A DNA stretch of 64,000 bases from Bdellovibrio bacteriovorus HD100 (lineage in GTDB: Bacteria > Bdellovibrionota > Bdellovibrionia > Bdellovibrionales > Bdellovibrionaceae). How positions within the stretch are numbered: the first letter of the stretch is position 1; each line of letters begins with the position of its first letter. Where the stretch lies: the NCBI RefSeq assembly GCF_000196175.1, contig NC_005363.1, forward strand, positions 1,922,001 to 1,986,000, given 5' to 3'. The translations under genes and the position numbers were made by a program. Under the pieces are notes generated by a model. That model saw only the letters and a program-made list of their open reading frames with translations, had not been told where the DNA came from and did not search any database. Positions 24,970 to 33,740 of this stretch are shown in pieces.

Positions 24970-25620
24970 ATGGAATCTTGTCCACTTTGTTCAAATCAAT
25001 CTCAACTTCATTCCGAACCGTTGTTTCCGGCTTGGATGAATGCTTCTGAAAACCCGACTTTGAATATCTGTGGGACCTGCCAAACACGCTTTGAACGAAA
25101 TGCCATCTTCACGCTGGAGATTTTCAAAGAGCGCGCATTCTTGAAGAAAACCAATGAGCCTGATTATTACGACACTTTCTATGGTTCAGAACTTCATCTT
25201 AAAAGATCCCGTATCGCTTTGTTGTATTTCCTGGTGGGATTGAATTTGAAACAACATTTGATTCTGGCAGCTCAGGGCGAAGACCTTTTAGGTGGCAGCT
25301 TTGAACGTTTATCCCATGATTTTAATGGCCGTTTTATCGAAGAAAACGACTATCACCTTTGGGCCGCATTCAATCCAGAACATGTTGAGACACTTTCAGC
25401 TCCGGTGCGCACCCGTATTGAAGGTTTAAACGCCACGGAATCCTGCATTTTGGGATATCATTTCTTCCTGATCACAGATCAGCGTCCATTGCCTGCAAAG
25501 TCTTTGATTCTGCAACTGGAACAAGAACAAGAACTGACCATTATGCATGCTGGAATCGAAAAAGACCTCTATGAGGACTTCGAAGCTTTCATGGAAGAGT
25601 TCATCAGCCGCAAAAAATAG
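24970..25620 (+). CDS. Zinc-ribbon-containing protein, unknown function
   Basis: Cytoplasmic protein of 216 residues starting with MESCPLCSN. CPLC and CGTC pairs about 30 residues apart should bind zinc. No other recognisable domain follows; the chain is mixed alpha/beta and acidic at the C-terminus. An AAAGG lies about 9 bases before ATG 24970. A GTG at 24892 would add 26 residues but has no binding site and crosses a likely promoter (TATAAC/TTATATAT stretch). Confidence 0.7.
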   Translation: MESCPLCSNQSQLHSEPLFPAWMNASENPTLNICGTCQTRFERNAIFTLEIFKERAFLKKTNEPDYYDTFYGSELHLKRSRIALLYFLVGLNLKQHLILAAQGEDLLGGSFERLSHDFNGRFIEENDYHLWAAFNPEHVETLSAPVRTRIEGLNATESCILGYHFFLITDQRPLPAKSLILQLEQEQELTIMHAGIEKDLYEDFEAFMEEFISRKK

Positions 25621-25631
25621 TTTTGTATCAA

Positions 25632-25661
25632 ACGGGGATAGTGAGCAACATCTCTCCCCGT
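25632..25661. terminator. Hairpin between converging genes
   Basis: ACGGGGA (25632-25638) and TCCCCGT (25655-25661) form a 7-bp stem with a 16-base loop, between the zinc-ribbon gene and the converging membrane-protein gene. No T run follows. A nearly identical stem occurs at 21287-21312. Confidence 0.45.
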
Positions 25662-25682
25662 CTTCCCCTGCTGATTTTATTC

Positions 25683-26219
25683 TTAAAAAGCTTCGGGATT
25701 CAGGAAGATTTCCTGTCCATCTGATGTGATCGCTTTTAAGTATTCATCGCCGGCATTCAACCCCAGACTGACTGTGGCGACTTCATATAAATTCCCGTGC
25801 TGGTCTTTCAGGATTAAATGCTCAATGGGACCAGAGCCTGAATCCAGGGTTTTAATTCCATGTTTTGTTACGGCGATCATTTTTACGATTTCAAAATCCA
25901 GATTTGAACCCGCATCCACGGTCTCGGTTTGCAGGTTTTCAATCTGATACCGGTAATGGCTAGCGTGTTTTGCTTCAACAATCTTGTTGGTGATCGCACC
26001 CATTTCAGCCAGGCACTGATATTCTTTGTCGATCCCGCGCAAAACAGCTGCCGGACGAATCAAACGGACTTTTGCACTGGAAAATTGGGCCGGGACCGCT
26101 TGAATTTCTTCAGTATAAACACAGGTTCCAAGCAGGGATCCATAGTAGCAATAGCGCAGACCCAACAACAGGCCGGCCACAATCACGATCCACAAGGCGA
26201 TTTTCCATTTGAATTTCAC
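25683..26219 (-). CDS. Single-pass membrane protein, unknown function
   Basis: Protein of 178 residues with a short basic N-terminus, one transmembrane helix (IALWIVIVAGLLLGLRYCY) and a periplasmic mixed domain. I prefer GTG 26219 (GGGAG 5 bases upstream); an earlier GTG at 26231 overlaps the HAD gene. It follows the HAD phosphatase almost without a gap and is probably co-transcribed. No family recognised. Confidence 0.7.
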   Translation of the reverse strand: MKFKWKIALWIVIVAGLLLGLRYCYYGSLLGTCVYTEEIQAVPAQFSSAKVRLIRPAAVLRGIDKEYQCLAEMGAITNKIVEAKHASHYRYQIENLQTETVDAGSNLDFEIVKMIAVTKHGIKTLDSGSGPIEHLILKDQHGNLYEVATVSLGLNAGDEYLKAITSDGQEIFLNPEAF

Positions 26220-26220
26220 T

Positions 26221-26940
26221 CTAACTCCCACGTCCCTGCCCAGTTGAACCTGGACCCAGCAACTTTCTTAGTTCTGAAAGATGAGTGATCTCCAATTGTG
26301 GAGCGACTTCATGAGGTTCAATTTTGGTCTTTGCTGGATTAAACCAGCAGGAATCAATACCGAAATGATGTGCTCCCAGGATGTCCGTTTCCAGCTTGTC
26401 TCCAACCATCAAGGTCGATTTTTTATCAAACTTGCGGGCCTGCTTGACGGTGTATTCAAAGAATCGGACATCGGGCTTGGCATAGCCAGCCTCTTCAGAT
26501 ACAGCCATAAAGCTGATAAACGGAGCCAGTTTGGAGCGACTGAGGCGCTGAACCTGGGTGGTTTGAATCCCATTGGTGATAATTCCAAGTTCTCCTTTGC
26601 CACTTAAAAAATCACACAGTTCCACGGCGTGATCGATCAGCACAACAGCTTCCGGCAACGCATCCAGATATCTGTTCGCGGTCAATACAGGATCGATTTC
26701 AATGGCGTGGATATCAAACAGCTTGCGGAAGCGTTCGACCTTTAAAAGATCCTTGGTGGTTTTTCCCTGTTCAAATTGCTTCCATAAAGCGGCATTTTCA
26801 ATTTGATAGGTGCGAAAAAGGTTGTCCAGATCTGTTGTCAGCCCGACAGAATTCATCGCCGAAACAAAGGACAGTTTTTCAGACGCTTTAAAGTCCAGCA
26901 AGGTGTCGTCCAAATCAAAAAGAAACAAATCGTATTTCAT
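26221..26940 (-). CDS. HAD-superfamily phosphatase (YjjG/nucleotidase-like)
   Basis: Cytoplasmic HAD hydrolase of 239 residues. Motif I is FLFDLDDTLLDF with the nucleophile and acid Asp residues. Motif II is IITNG, Lys is in YAKPDVRFFEY, and motif IV is VGDKLETDILGA. The helical cap placed between motifs I and II and the overall pattern resemble the YjjG-type pyrimidine 5'-nucleotidases, but HAD substrates cannot be predicted reliably. Confidence 0.86.
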   Translation of the reverse strand: MKYDLFLFDLDDTLLDFKASEKLSFVSAMNSVGLTTDLDNLFRTYQIENAALWKQFEQGKTTKDLLKVERFRKLFDIHAIEIDPVLTANRYLDALPEAVVLIDHAVELCDFLSGKGELGIITNGIQTTQVQRLSRSKLAPFISFMAVSEEAGYAKPDVRFFEYTVKQARKFDKKSTLMVGDKLETDILGAHHFGIDSCWFNPAKTKIEPHEVAPQLEITHLSELRKLLGPGSTGQGRGS

Positions 26941-26996
26941 ACATTGATCTTAAATCACTCCGAGTTATCAGGCTACTCGTTTAAAAGGGATCCAGA

Positions 26997-27737
26997 TCAA
27001 TCTGCGTATCGATTGAAAACAAATTTGAGGTCTCCGTTTTCACGGATTCTTTTCAGGGATTTATTAAACAGATCCCTCATTTTTTTATCCCGAAAGGCCA
27101 CTGAATACTGGGATTTTTCAAACAAGGCGTGTTTTTCAACTTCTGGCAAAGGTTGGTTGGAGGCTTTTCGAAGAATTTCCTGGTTCATGCGGAAGGTGCG
27201 CTCTTCACAGATGATTACATCCACCCGGTCCATCATGAGCATCTTTATCTGCCTTCTTTGCTCGGCATACTCCTGATAGTCTGAGCTTTTACTGATGGCC
27301 GCGCTAAACTCCGGGCCCAGAAAATAACGGGCATTTTGAAAAGCAATGACACTTCTTTTGCCCAGATCACTTAATGCATTCAACCGAAAGGATTTCGACT
27401 TCAGGGTCCAGGCGAAATTCTGAAATGTGATATAGGAATCCGACAAATGGAATTTAGGCATATTGGTGATGGTCGCCATGGCCGCAACACGTCCCAACTC
27501 CAGACTGCGCACCGAACGTGCCGGAGGCTGAAACACCGGGATCATCTCATAGCCCATATCCAGAAACACCTGGCGCAAAAGTTCCACTTCCAGACCACTG
27601 GATGTTTCATGAATGACATAAGGAGGTTTGTCGAGAGAAAAAGCCACCCGCAGCAGGGGAAGTGCCCAACCCCAGGATGACACAAGTAAAATTGCAACGA
27701 ACAAAAGGGTCTTCAAGCAAGACCTCCAGAATTCCAT
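26997..27737 (-). CDS. Periplasmic SBP_bac_3-like solute-binding protein
   Basis: Exported protein of 246 residues with a signal peptide ending at about GWA. Mature motifs LRVAFSLDKPPYVIHETSSGLEVELLRQV joined in pieces match type II (amino-acid type) binding proteins. The C-terminus MRDLFNKSLKRIRENGDLKFVFNRY is the usual closing segment. No permease or ATPase gene lies nearby, so it may serve a transporter elsewhere or act as a sensor or orphan receptor. Confidence 0.82.
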   Translation of the reverse strand: MEFWRSCLKTLLFVAILLVSSWGWALPLLRVAFSLDKPPYVIHETSSGLEVELLRQVFLDMGYEMIPVFQPPARSVRSLELGRVAAMATITNMPKFHLSDSYITFQNFAWTLKSKSFRLNALSDLGKRSVIAFQNARYFLGPEFSAAISKSSDYQEYAEQRRQIKMLMMDRVDVIICEERTFRMNQEILRKASNQPLPEVEKHALFEKSQYSVAFRDKKMRDLFNKSLKRIRENGDLKFVFNRYAD

Positions 27738-27812
27738 TATCTCTCTGAAGGCCCGGACATTGAAGAAATAATCAGCTTTTAAACATTACAATTTGTCTGG
27801 CAACAAGGGATC

Positions 27813-29141
27813 TTAGATCTTTCGCGAAACTCGAATGGCCACCTGAAAATCTTCATGGTTTAAACCATTCACTTTGTTGGCGCTGTCAATGTAGTCTTCT
27901 GCCACCTGAATTTGCAGGATGATATTCTGGTTTTCCCGCACCAAAGCCAGACCAAAGCGACGGTCCGGACGGAACATGGCCATTCTGGCCTGACGGTCCA
28001 CAAAGCGACCTTGAGTGTTCTGGGTGTAGTCGGCCTCATCAAGATAAGAGCTGTTCTGGGATCCAAAGGCCAGTAAGGAAGTCTTGCCTTTTAAATCAGA
28101 ATCCACACGGGTCAACCCAATTGAAACATTCGAAGTCAGACTAAGATCCATAGCTCCATCATAGTGTTGATATCCGCGGCTGATATTTTTCTGAACATTC
28201 GCCCCCAGCCCGAGGGCGAAATGCATCAGCCACTGCCGGGCGACCTCACGGGTGAAAGACAAGTTGGCATAGGTGCCAGCGCCGGCCTGCTGAAATTGGG
28301 AGGCCACTGGCACCTGCCCCTGAACTCCGGCATTTAAAGTCAGCAGTTCTTTGTCGCTTTCATACAGCTTCTTAAAGTGGGAATAGTCCACCAGCAGGGG
28401 AAGGACATAGGTCTCCCCGTCTTGCATCTGAAACGACTCCCCGCCGGAATCCCGCATGTCCACAACCACCCGATCCAGTCCTTTTTCGTGACGGGCATAA
28501 GGATCATTCAGATTTCTTAAGGAATGGACTTTTTCGATAAAGCGGTCCGAGACCGGATACAGAGCCAGATTTCCGGAAGCACTGCCTGCAATGCTTAACA
28601 AACGCAGACTGAGTTTCAACTGCCGCACCTGATCGCCTTGAGTCAGGGAAATCTCTGTCGCTTTTCCCAGGTGATCCACATAGTGATAGCGGGCCCCACC
28701 GTCTTTGCCTTGCAAAGCTGCGGGGTGAATCATCGTGTTGGCGACCGAGGTCGTGACCGAAGTTTCAGACTGAGGGGCGGATTGAGTCCTGAACTGATTG
28801 GGCAGGCGGAACAATAGAAACACCGCCGCGTGGGAAGGATGCTGATAGTTGGGATGACTTAATCTCTGCAGAGTCTGATCACTGATTTTTTGCTTTTTAA
28901 TGACCACCGGAACCTGAGCCGAGTCCGACTCATCCACAGAAATCTGTGCGCGAAGCTGGATGCGTTCCAGGGATTTTTTAACATCGCTGTCGAACAAGGC
29001 ATTGTATTTTTGCTGCTGTTCAAATGCGATGTTTTCCGGTTGATTCGGATCAAGAATGTTTTGCGCCTGAAAGCCTTGGGCACCGCAGACCTCGGCACTG
29101 AGCAGACCGGCCACCAAAAGCATGATTTCTTTTTTTAACAC
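27813..29141 (-). CDS. Secreted protein, unknown function
   Basis: Exported protein of 442 residues. Start GTG 29141 has CAGGAG 5 bases upstream and gives the signal peptide MLKKEIMLLVAGLLSAEVCGAQG. The N-terminal third is polar (Gln/Asn/Ser). The C-terminal half has alternating hydrophobic stretches (YANLSFTREVARQWLM, LSLTSNVSIGLTRV, LALVRENQNIILQIQVAED) compatible with a beta-rich or outer-membrane protein. No family recognised. It stands alone. Confidence 0.75.
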   Translation of the reverse strand: MLKKEIMLLVAGLLSAEVCGAQGFQAQNILDPNQPENIAFEQQQKYNALFDSDVKKSLERIQLRAQISVDESDSAQVPVVIKKQKISDQTLQRLSHPNYQHPSHAAVFLLFRLPNQFRTQSAPQSETSVTTSVANTMIHPAALQGKDGGARYHYVDHLGKATEISLTQGDQVRQLKLSLRLLSIAGSASGNLALYPVSDRFIEKVHSLRNLNDPYARHEKGLDRVVVDMRDSGGESFQMQDGETYVLPLLVDYSHFKKLYESDKELLTLNAGVQGQVPVASQFQQAGAGTYANLSFTREVARQWLMHFALGLGANVQKNISRGYQHYDGAMDLSLTSNVSIGLTRVDSDLKGKTSLLAFGSQNSSYLDEADYTQNTQGRFVDRQARMAMFRPDRRFGLALVRENQNIILQIQVAEDYIDSANKVNGLNHEDFQVAIRVSRKI

Positions 29142-29369
29142 AACAACTCCTGACGTTGGCAATCAAACAGATGCAAAGTCAGAACCGCCATCCCAAGTGA
29201 TTTAAACAACCCCGAAGTGTCGGCGAGATAGACACAGACACATTTACGTCCCTGTGTCCCCATACCGAAGCCACAGTGGGAACAGACACAGTCCAACGTC
29301 CAGCAAACTTCATCTTTGTTGGTTTATTGCCGATGAATCATAAACAACCGGACTCAGCGGGAGGTTTAT
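29142..29369. other. Intergenic region with three GACACAG repeats
   Basis: The gap between two divergent envelope genes holds GACACAG at 29231-29237, its inverse CTGTGTC at 29252-29258, and another GACACAG at 29285-29291. The first two could pair as a hairpin or form a protein-binding site. No gene was seen. Confidence 0.4.
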
Positions 29370-29939
29370 ATGAAAATTCAAATCCTGACAGCCTTTTTGG
29401 CCTTGGCAGTAAGCTCTGTGGCATCCGCCCGTCAGTTCACTCTGGTGAAGGGCTCGGGCTATGCCATTGAACCTTTGTATGGGTATGAAACCGTCTATCG
29501 CAGCAGCCCAAGTCCACATATCGCCACACGCGCCATGTACGGGGTGCGTCTGTCTGCAGGCGTGGATTTGCTTTCAGGAGAAGCGGAATACTCCAGAGCT
29601 TCTGACACAGAAACCTTTTCTTCCGCCCCGGAAAAGATCTATCACGAGGATGAAAACTACAAACTGGGAATTCGCTCCACCTACAGATTCAATCAGTACT
29701 TCTTTTCTTCCGCGCGCCTGGGGGCTCAGGCCACCAAAGGTTTTGAAGAATCCACGTCCAGTGGCGTGACAACAAGAAAGGAAAAAGACCTGAAATACAA
29801 TCCCTATGCCGGCGCCCAGGTCGGATTGAAACTTGGCGTATTTTCAGTGAATCTCAGCGCCACGATGGTTTTCAGGGACTATTCCGACCTGTCCAAAAAT
29901 GATGTGCAGCACACGCTGTCTTTTGGTGTGGGCTACTAA
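29370..29939 (+). CDS. Probable small outer-membrane beta-barrel protein
   Basis: Exported protein of 189 residues with signal peptide ending VASA. The mature part alternates polar and hydrophobic residues in strand-sized blocks (YGVRLSAGVDLLSGEAEY, LGIRSTYRFNQYFFSSARLG, PYAGAQVGLKLGVFSVNLSA). It ends HTLSFGVGY, a C-terminal aromatic that fits the BAM recognition signal. This suggests about eight strands, OmpA/OmpW-like in size. GGGAGG precedes the ATG. Its ligand or role is unknown. Confidence 0.75.
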   Translation: MKIQILTAFLALAVSSVASARQFTLVKGSGYAIEPLYGYETVYRSSPSPHIATRAMYGVRLSAGVDLLSGEAEYSRASDTETFSSAPEKIYHEDENYKLGIRSTYRFNQYFFSSARLGAQATKGFEESTSSGVTTRKEKDLKYNPYAGAQVGLKLGVFSVNLSATMVFRDYSDLSKNDVQHTLSFGVGY

Positions 29940-30796
29940 AAGGATTCTTTAAAAGTGCTGGGCTGACTGAAGGCGAACTCCAGCAGGGCCCGGCCCGCGA
30001 CGAAGCGATCCTGATTGCTGGGCGCCCCCAAAACAACCGCAATATAACGCTCGGACTTTTTATCCGGGCGTTTGTTTTTTCGCGCACTGACCATCACACA
30101 CCAGCCTGCCGCTTTGATATGTCCCGTCTTCATGCCATCCACCGGCAGTTTCGAAAACAGCAAGTCATTGGTGTTTTTCTTGTGAAAATCGCGAAAGGTC
30201 AGCTCTTTACTGGACGAGTATTCAAAGTACTCGGGGAACTCTTGAGAAATCCGCACTGCCAACAACCCCAGATCTTTCGCGGTGGAATAATGTTTTTCCG
30301 TGTACAGCCCTGAAGAGTTGGCAAACAGACTTTGAGTCATCCCCAGTTTTTGCGCCGTCTTGTTCATTTGCTCTGTAAAAGCTTTCTGACTTCCTGAAAC
30401 GACTTCGGCCAGAACAAGGGCCGCGTCGTTGGCGGAAGCCACAATAAGGCCGCGCAGAAGCTCTTCCACCGTCACGAACTCCCCGACCCTCAAATACATA
30501 CTGGACTCTTCCGGGCGTCGAATGATCGCCTGCTCAGAAACCTTCACCCGATCCATGCGGGAAAGCCGTCCCTCGCGAATCTCGGAAAAGACCATATAAG
30601 CCGTCATCACTTTGGTTAAAGAAGCCGGGGGAAGTCTTTGATCTTTATTAAGTTCTGCCAGAATCTGCCCACTGGAGGCATCCAGCAAAACCCAGGACAG
30701 GGCCTTCACCGAAGGCAGGGCTTGCGCCTTCAAATACAAGAAACACACCAAAAGAAGAAGCAACCCCCTCAGGCATTCCATAAAGCCATCATACAC
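29936..30796 (-). CDS. D-alanyl-D-alanine carboxypeptidase (penicillin-binding protein 5/6 type)
   Basis: Peptidoglycan DD-carboxypeptidase of 286 residues. The catalytic motifs are Ser59-Leu-Thr-Lys62, Ser121-Ala-Asn123 and Lys223-Thr-Gly225. A signal peptide covers about residues 1-27. It is shorter than DacA because the C-terminal beta domain and amphipathic anchor are missing, so it is probably soluble in the periplasm. The start could be ATG 30796 or ATG 30781; both leave the signal peptide. It overlaps the barrel-protein stop by 4 bases. It may trim the cell's own wall or prey wall. Confidence 0.9.
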   Translation of the reverse strand: MYDGFMECLRGLLLLLVCFLYLKAQALPSVKALSWVLLDASSGQILAELNKDQRLPPASLTKVMTAYMVFSEIREGRLSRMDRVKVSEQAIIRRPEESSMYLRVGEFVTVEELLRGLIVASANDAALVLAEVVSGSQKAFTEQMNKTAQKLGMTQSLFANSSGLYTEKHYSTAKDLGLLAVRISQEFPEYFEYSSSKELTFRDFHKKNTNDLLFSKLPVDGMKTGHIKAAGWCVMVSARKNKRPDKKSERYIAVVLGAPSNQDRFVAGRALLEFAFSQPSTFKESF

Positions 30797-30809
30797 CTTG
30801 CGGAATATT

Positions 30810-31781
30810 TTAAAGGGTCTTTGTCAGTTGTGCCCAGACTTCAGAGAAGGGTTTGTAAGGGGTGTCGGGAATAAACACGCGGGCGCGCTCATTGCCATGA
30901 AGATAGATTTCTTCCTGAGCCCAGACATAGTGATCACAATGACAGCCCCAGGCTTTCGCACCATCTTCAAGTTCTTCCTGAGGCAATGGATTTAAAGCCA
31001 TATAAGCTTCCAGAAAGGCCATGGTCAGATCCCGCTTCAGATCAAACATGTAAGACGCCACACGAGCCACTTCAAAACCACGGGGCATATACACCGCTTG
31101 GTCCCAGTCGATCACGCCACAGACAGTTTCTTTTTGAAAAAACAAATTTCCCTGATGATAGTCTCCATGCAGAACTTGAGCTGAATACTTTGGAACATAA
31201 GAATGCAGACACGCAGGATTTCGCATCCACTCTCGCTGATCTTTAAGCCGGTACAGGACCCATTGATCCGCCTCGGACTGATGAGGTCTTTGCAAAAGGG
31301 CCGTTTCAATCTTATCCAAACGGGCAATCCATTCCCGGGCATCCCAGTTCAAGGAGTACTTGCGATAGCCGGCATCTGGCAATGGTTTTAAGATCTTATG
31401 AAGTTGAGCTAACATGGTTCCTGAGGCCCGGGCATGGACCTCCGTCAGATCCGTTTTTTTCACCTGGTGCCCCGGAGCTTCAAAATACAGGGCGCCATAC
31501 TTTCCCTGATATTCAATCAATGAAGTTCCGAAACGCGATGGCAGGGTTTGCACAGCTGGCAGATTGTGAGCCGCCACATATTCGATCAATGCGTGCTCCC
31601 GCAATACCCGTCCACGATCTTCGGTCTTGTAAAGACGCAGATAAAAATTCCCCAGACTGGCTTCAATGCGGAAGACCTGGTTCACAGCACCATTTAAAAT
31701 CTCCGTCACGGACCTCACGCCCCCCAGGGGCCAGAAATCCAGAACGGGTTGCAGTCTTTCAATTTCATTCTGTGAACTCAT
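30810..31781 (-). CDS. Aminoglycoside phosphotransferase-family (APH/choline-kinase fold) kinase
   Basis: Kinase-fold protein of 323 residues. It has the glycine-loop-like LNGAVNQVFRI, catalytic HGDYHQGNLFF and metal-binding IDWDQA. The set matches the APH family, which includes homoserine kinase type II, choline kinase and spectinomycin kinases; the substrate is not predictable. ATG 31781 has GAGG 4 bases upstream; the longer TTG start at 31811 is less likely. It lies 13 bases before the carboxypeptidase and may be co-transcribed. Confidence 0.8.
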   Translation of the reverse strand: MSSQNEIERLQPVLDFWPLGGVRSVTEILNGAVNQVFRIEASLGNFYLRLYKTEDRGRVLREHALIEYVAAHNLPAVQTLPSRFGTSLIEYQGKYGALYFEAPGHQVKKTDLTEVHARASGTMLAQLHKILKPLPDAGYRKYSLNWDAREWIARLDKIETALLQRPHQSEADQWVLYRLKDQREWMRNPACLHSYVPKYSAQVLHGDYHQGNLFFQKETVCGVIDWDQAVYMPRGFEVARVASYMFDLKRDLTMAFLEAYMALNPLPQEELEDGAKAWGCHCDHYVWAQEEIYLHGNERARVFIPDTPYKPFSEVWAQLTKTL

Positions 31782-31842
31782 GGACCTCAGGATAAAGGGG
31801 ATGGGGGCCAATTTCCAAGTGCTAAAAACACAGGATTTCGTT

Positions 31843-32286
31843 TTATTTGTTCAAGGGGATGTGGTTATTGGAAATCACCACACCCGTGATGGGATGGACA
31901 AGTTCCAGATGAACATGGGGTTTATGCGGGCTGTGATTGCCGATCAGCGAGCCATTGTCGATTCGAAAACGGCGACGACCATCAGCACTGACAAAGACAC
32001 CACTGTTGTCCTTGCCGATCTGGCGGTAACCGGCTCCCAACCACCGCTCGCCCGCTGCCAAAGCCTCGGCCTGATTGATGCTGTAGCGGCTGGAGAAATT
32101 CCCGGCCCCCTCCAGGGTTTCCGTCAGAACTCCATCGACCTTACCCTGTGAAACCAATTCGCCACTGAAGGCAAAAAGATCCCCGCAACGAGGAGCTGCC
32201 TGCAAAGCTGCAGGCACCCCCATAACAAGAGCCGCACTCAGCAGCAGGGAAATCGATTTAAGCACCCAGGACAATTTCATCAACAA
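31843..32286 (-). CDS. Secreted protein resembling Rhs/polymorphic-toxin C-terminal domains
   Basis: Exported protein of 147 residues; the signal peptide ends ALQA-A. The mature part reads EALAAGERWLGAGYRQIG, GVFVSADGRRRFRID, then HSPHKPHVHLELV and NNHIPL. This order (GE.WLG.GY.EI, VF.SADG.RQFR, GSH....HVHFE, N.HVPL) reminds me of a domain often found at the C-termini of Rhs-type proteins. A free-standing secreted version would be unusual. The match is from memory, and its biochemical activity, nuclease or otherwise, is unknown. Confidence 0.6.
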   Translation of the reverse strand: MLMKLSWVLKSISLLLSAALVMGVPAALQAAPRCGDLFAFSGELVSQGKVDGVLTETLEGAGNFSSRYSINQAEALAAGERWLGAGYRQIGKDNSGVFVSADGRRRFRIDNGSLIGNHSPHKPHVHLELVHPITGVVISNNHIPLNK

Positions 32287-32391
32287 ACCTCAAGACTTCT
32301 CAAGCTTTGCCAACTTCATGCCACGCTCCCGGCACCCATGACAGTCCTCACCTGCCATAAAATAGGCAGCGGGACAATTTGGGCCCAACCC

Positions 32392-33426
32392 CTAGAAGGA
32401 ATTCAGCGTCAGATCCGCCAGAGAGTCAATTGTCCAGGTGAACGAGGTCCCCAGTGTCACGTTGCTGGGTGCTGCGATATTGCCACAGCCCGCACTCGTG
32501 TTGTTGGTGGCAAGACTGATGCACTCACTGCTGCCTGAGGCAATGGCCGTGGTGTTATCCAAGTTGGCGTCCCCCTGATCGAAGATATAGTGAACCTTGA
32601 CCAGGCCTGTAGAGGCATTTCCCTGCAACCCAAAGGCAGAACCCTCGTCGTTGCCGGCGCTGTTGTCCTGATTTCTGAAAAGGAAAAGATCATAGTTGGT
32701 TTCATCGTTGGTCTTGAACTGGACTGCGGCTTTCTCGGTGTAAGAACTGCCAGCATAGCTCATATAGAAGTCAAGGAAGCCATCTTGCCCGGTCACATCC
32801 CGCAGGAAGTGCAGCTCCATGTCGCGGGCCCCATCATCCTCTGAGGCCGTCAAACGCACATAACCGGAACTGACGCCTGAGCTTTCACAATTGAACTCGG
32901 TTTTCAGCATCGGAACAGAGTTCACAGAAATACTCACGGATTTACTATAACTTCCGCCCCCATGCGAACCATAGTGGGCCGGGATGGTCTTGGCAGGAGT
33001 GCTGAAGCTGATGGTGAATGTCTCGGCGCCCTCTGTTGCCGAGGTGGAACCACTGCTGGGAATAGAGGCGCAATCCGTGTAACCCATCTGATACAGGGCT
33101 CCCCCAATACCTTGTGAACCCATCACCTGTTTGATCACCCCAACAAGCCCTTCAGGACCAGGGCCATTGGGAATGGAGTAATCCGCTGTGGGACCCACCA
33201 CCATAAAATACAAGAACCTGATAAAGTCAGCACGACCACCGACAGTTCCCAGATTCATCGTGCTGGGATCCAGAACCGTTGCTGCCATGGCCTTTTGCAC
33301 CTGCAGAGCACTGCTTTCAGCAGCACGCAATCGCGCACCCACAGAGTAGTTGGAAAGATCTGATTTGACCGACAAAGTCAGTGGCAAGGACAATGCTGCC
33401 AGACTTAGAAAAGCTAATTTTCTCAT
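32392..33426 (-). CDS. Secreted protein, unknown function
   Basis: Exported protein of 344 residues. ATG 33426 has GAGG 5 bases upstream and yields a signal peptide ending near LTLSVKS. The mature part is rich in Ser, Gly, Thr and Asn and low in charge, typical of surface or outer-membrane-linked proteins. Four cysteines (CASIP, NCESS, ECISL, GCGNI) may form disulfides. A 47-residue lipoprotein gene lies 12 bases upstream, so the two are probably one unit. Confidence 0.72.
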   Translation of the reverse strand: MRKLAFLSLAALSLPLTLSVKSDLSNYSVGARLRAAESSALQVQKAMAATVLDPSTMNLGTVGGRADFIRFLYFMVVGPTADYSIPNGPGPEGLVGVIKQVMGSQGIGGALYQMGYTDCASIPSSGSTSATEGAETFTISFSTPAKTIPAHYGSHGGGSYSKSVSISVNSVPMLKTEFNCESSGVSSGYVRLTASEDDGARDMELHFLRDVTGQDGFLDFYMSYAGSSYTEKAAVQFKTNDETNYDLFLFRNQDNSAGNDEGSAFGLQGNASTGLVKVHYIFDQGDANLDNTTAIASGSSECISLATNNTSAGCGNIAAPSNVTLGTSFTWTIDSLADLTLNSF

Positions 33427-33438
33427 AGACACCTCATC

Positions 33439-33582
33439 CTAAAGGCAAGAGCTTTCGCCGCATTTAACATCGACCTCAGGCAGCGGACTGCCAATCAACT
33501 CTGCGGGTTCGTCGACTTTTTCTGCGCAGGCAACCAGCCCGCTCAACAACACAGCTGCCAGTATCAATCGTAGATAATTCAT
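33439..33582 (-). CDS. 47-residue lipoprotein
   Basis: Tiny lipoprotein: signal peptide with lipobox LVAC at about residue 18, then an acidic tail of about 29 residues ending in a CGESSCL cysteine pair. A very strong AGGAGG site lies 4 bases before ATG 33582. It leads the operon with the 344-residue secreted protein. The start and binding site support real translation despite the size. Confidence 0.7.
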   Translation of the reverse strand: MNYLRLILAAVLLSGLVACAEKVDEPAELIGSPLPEVDVKCGESSCL

Positions 33583-33740
33583 TCTTCCTCCTGAATGATG
33601 GTTGTTAGGACCCACAACTAGTCGGCTCTCGCCCATTCAGGCTAAAGACAAAAGTAAAGCCTTTGCGAAAATGTGATTTGATTCAACAACTGGAGTTTAG
33701 ATTCATTGCCTGAATGAAAATATCGTCTTTATTTTGGGAC

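Noticed and set aside
29304-29336. Possible sigma-28 flagellar promoter (GCCGATGA) upstream of 29370
   Set aside because: No TAAA-type -35 element lies at the required 11-base spacing.
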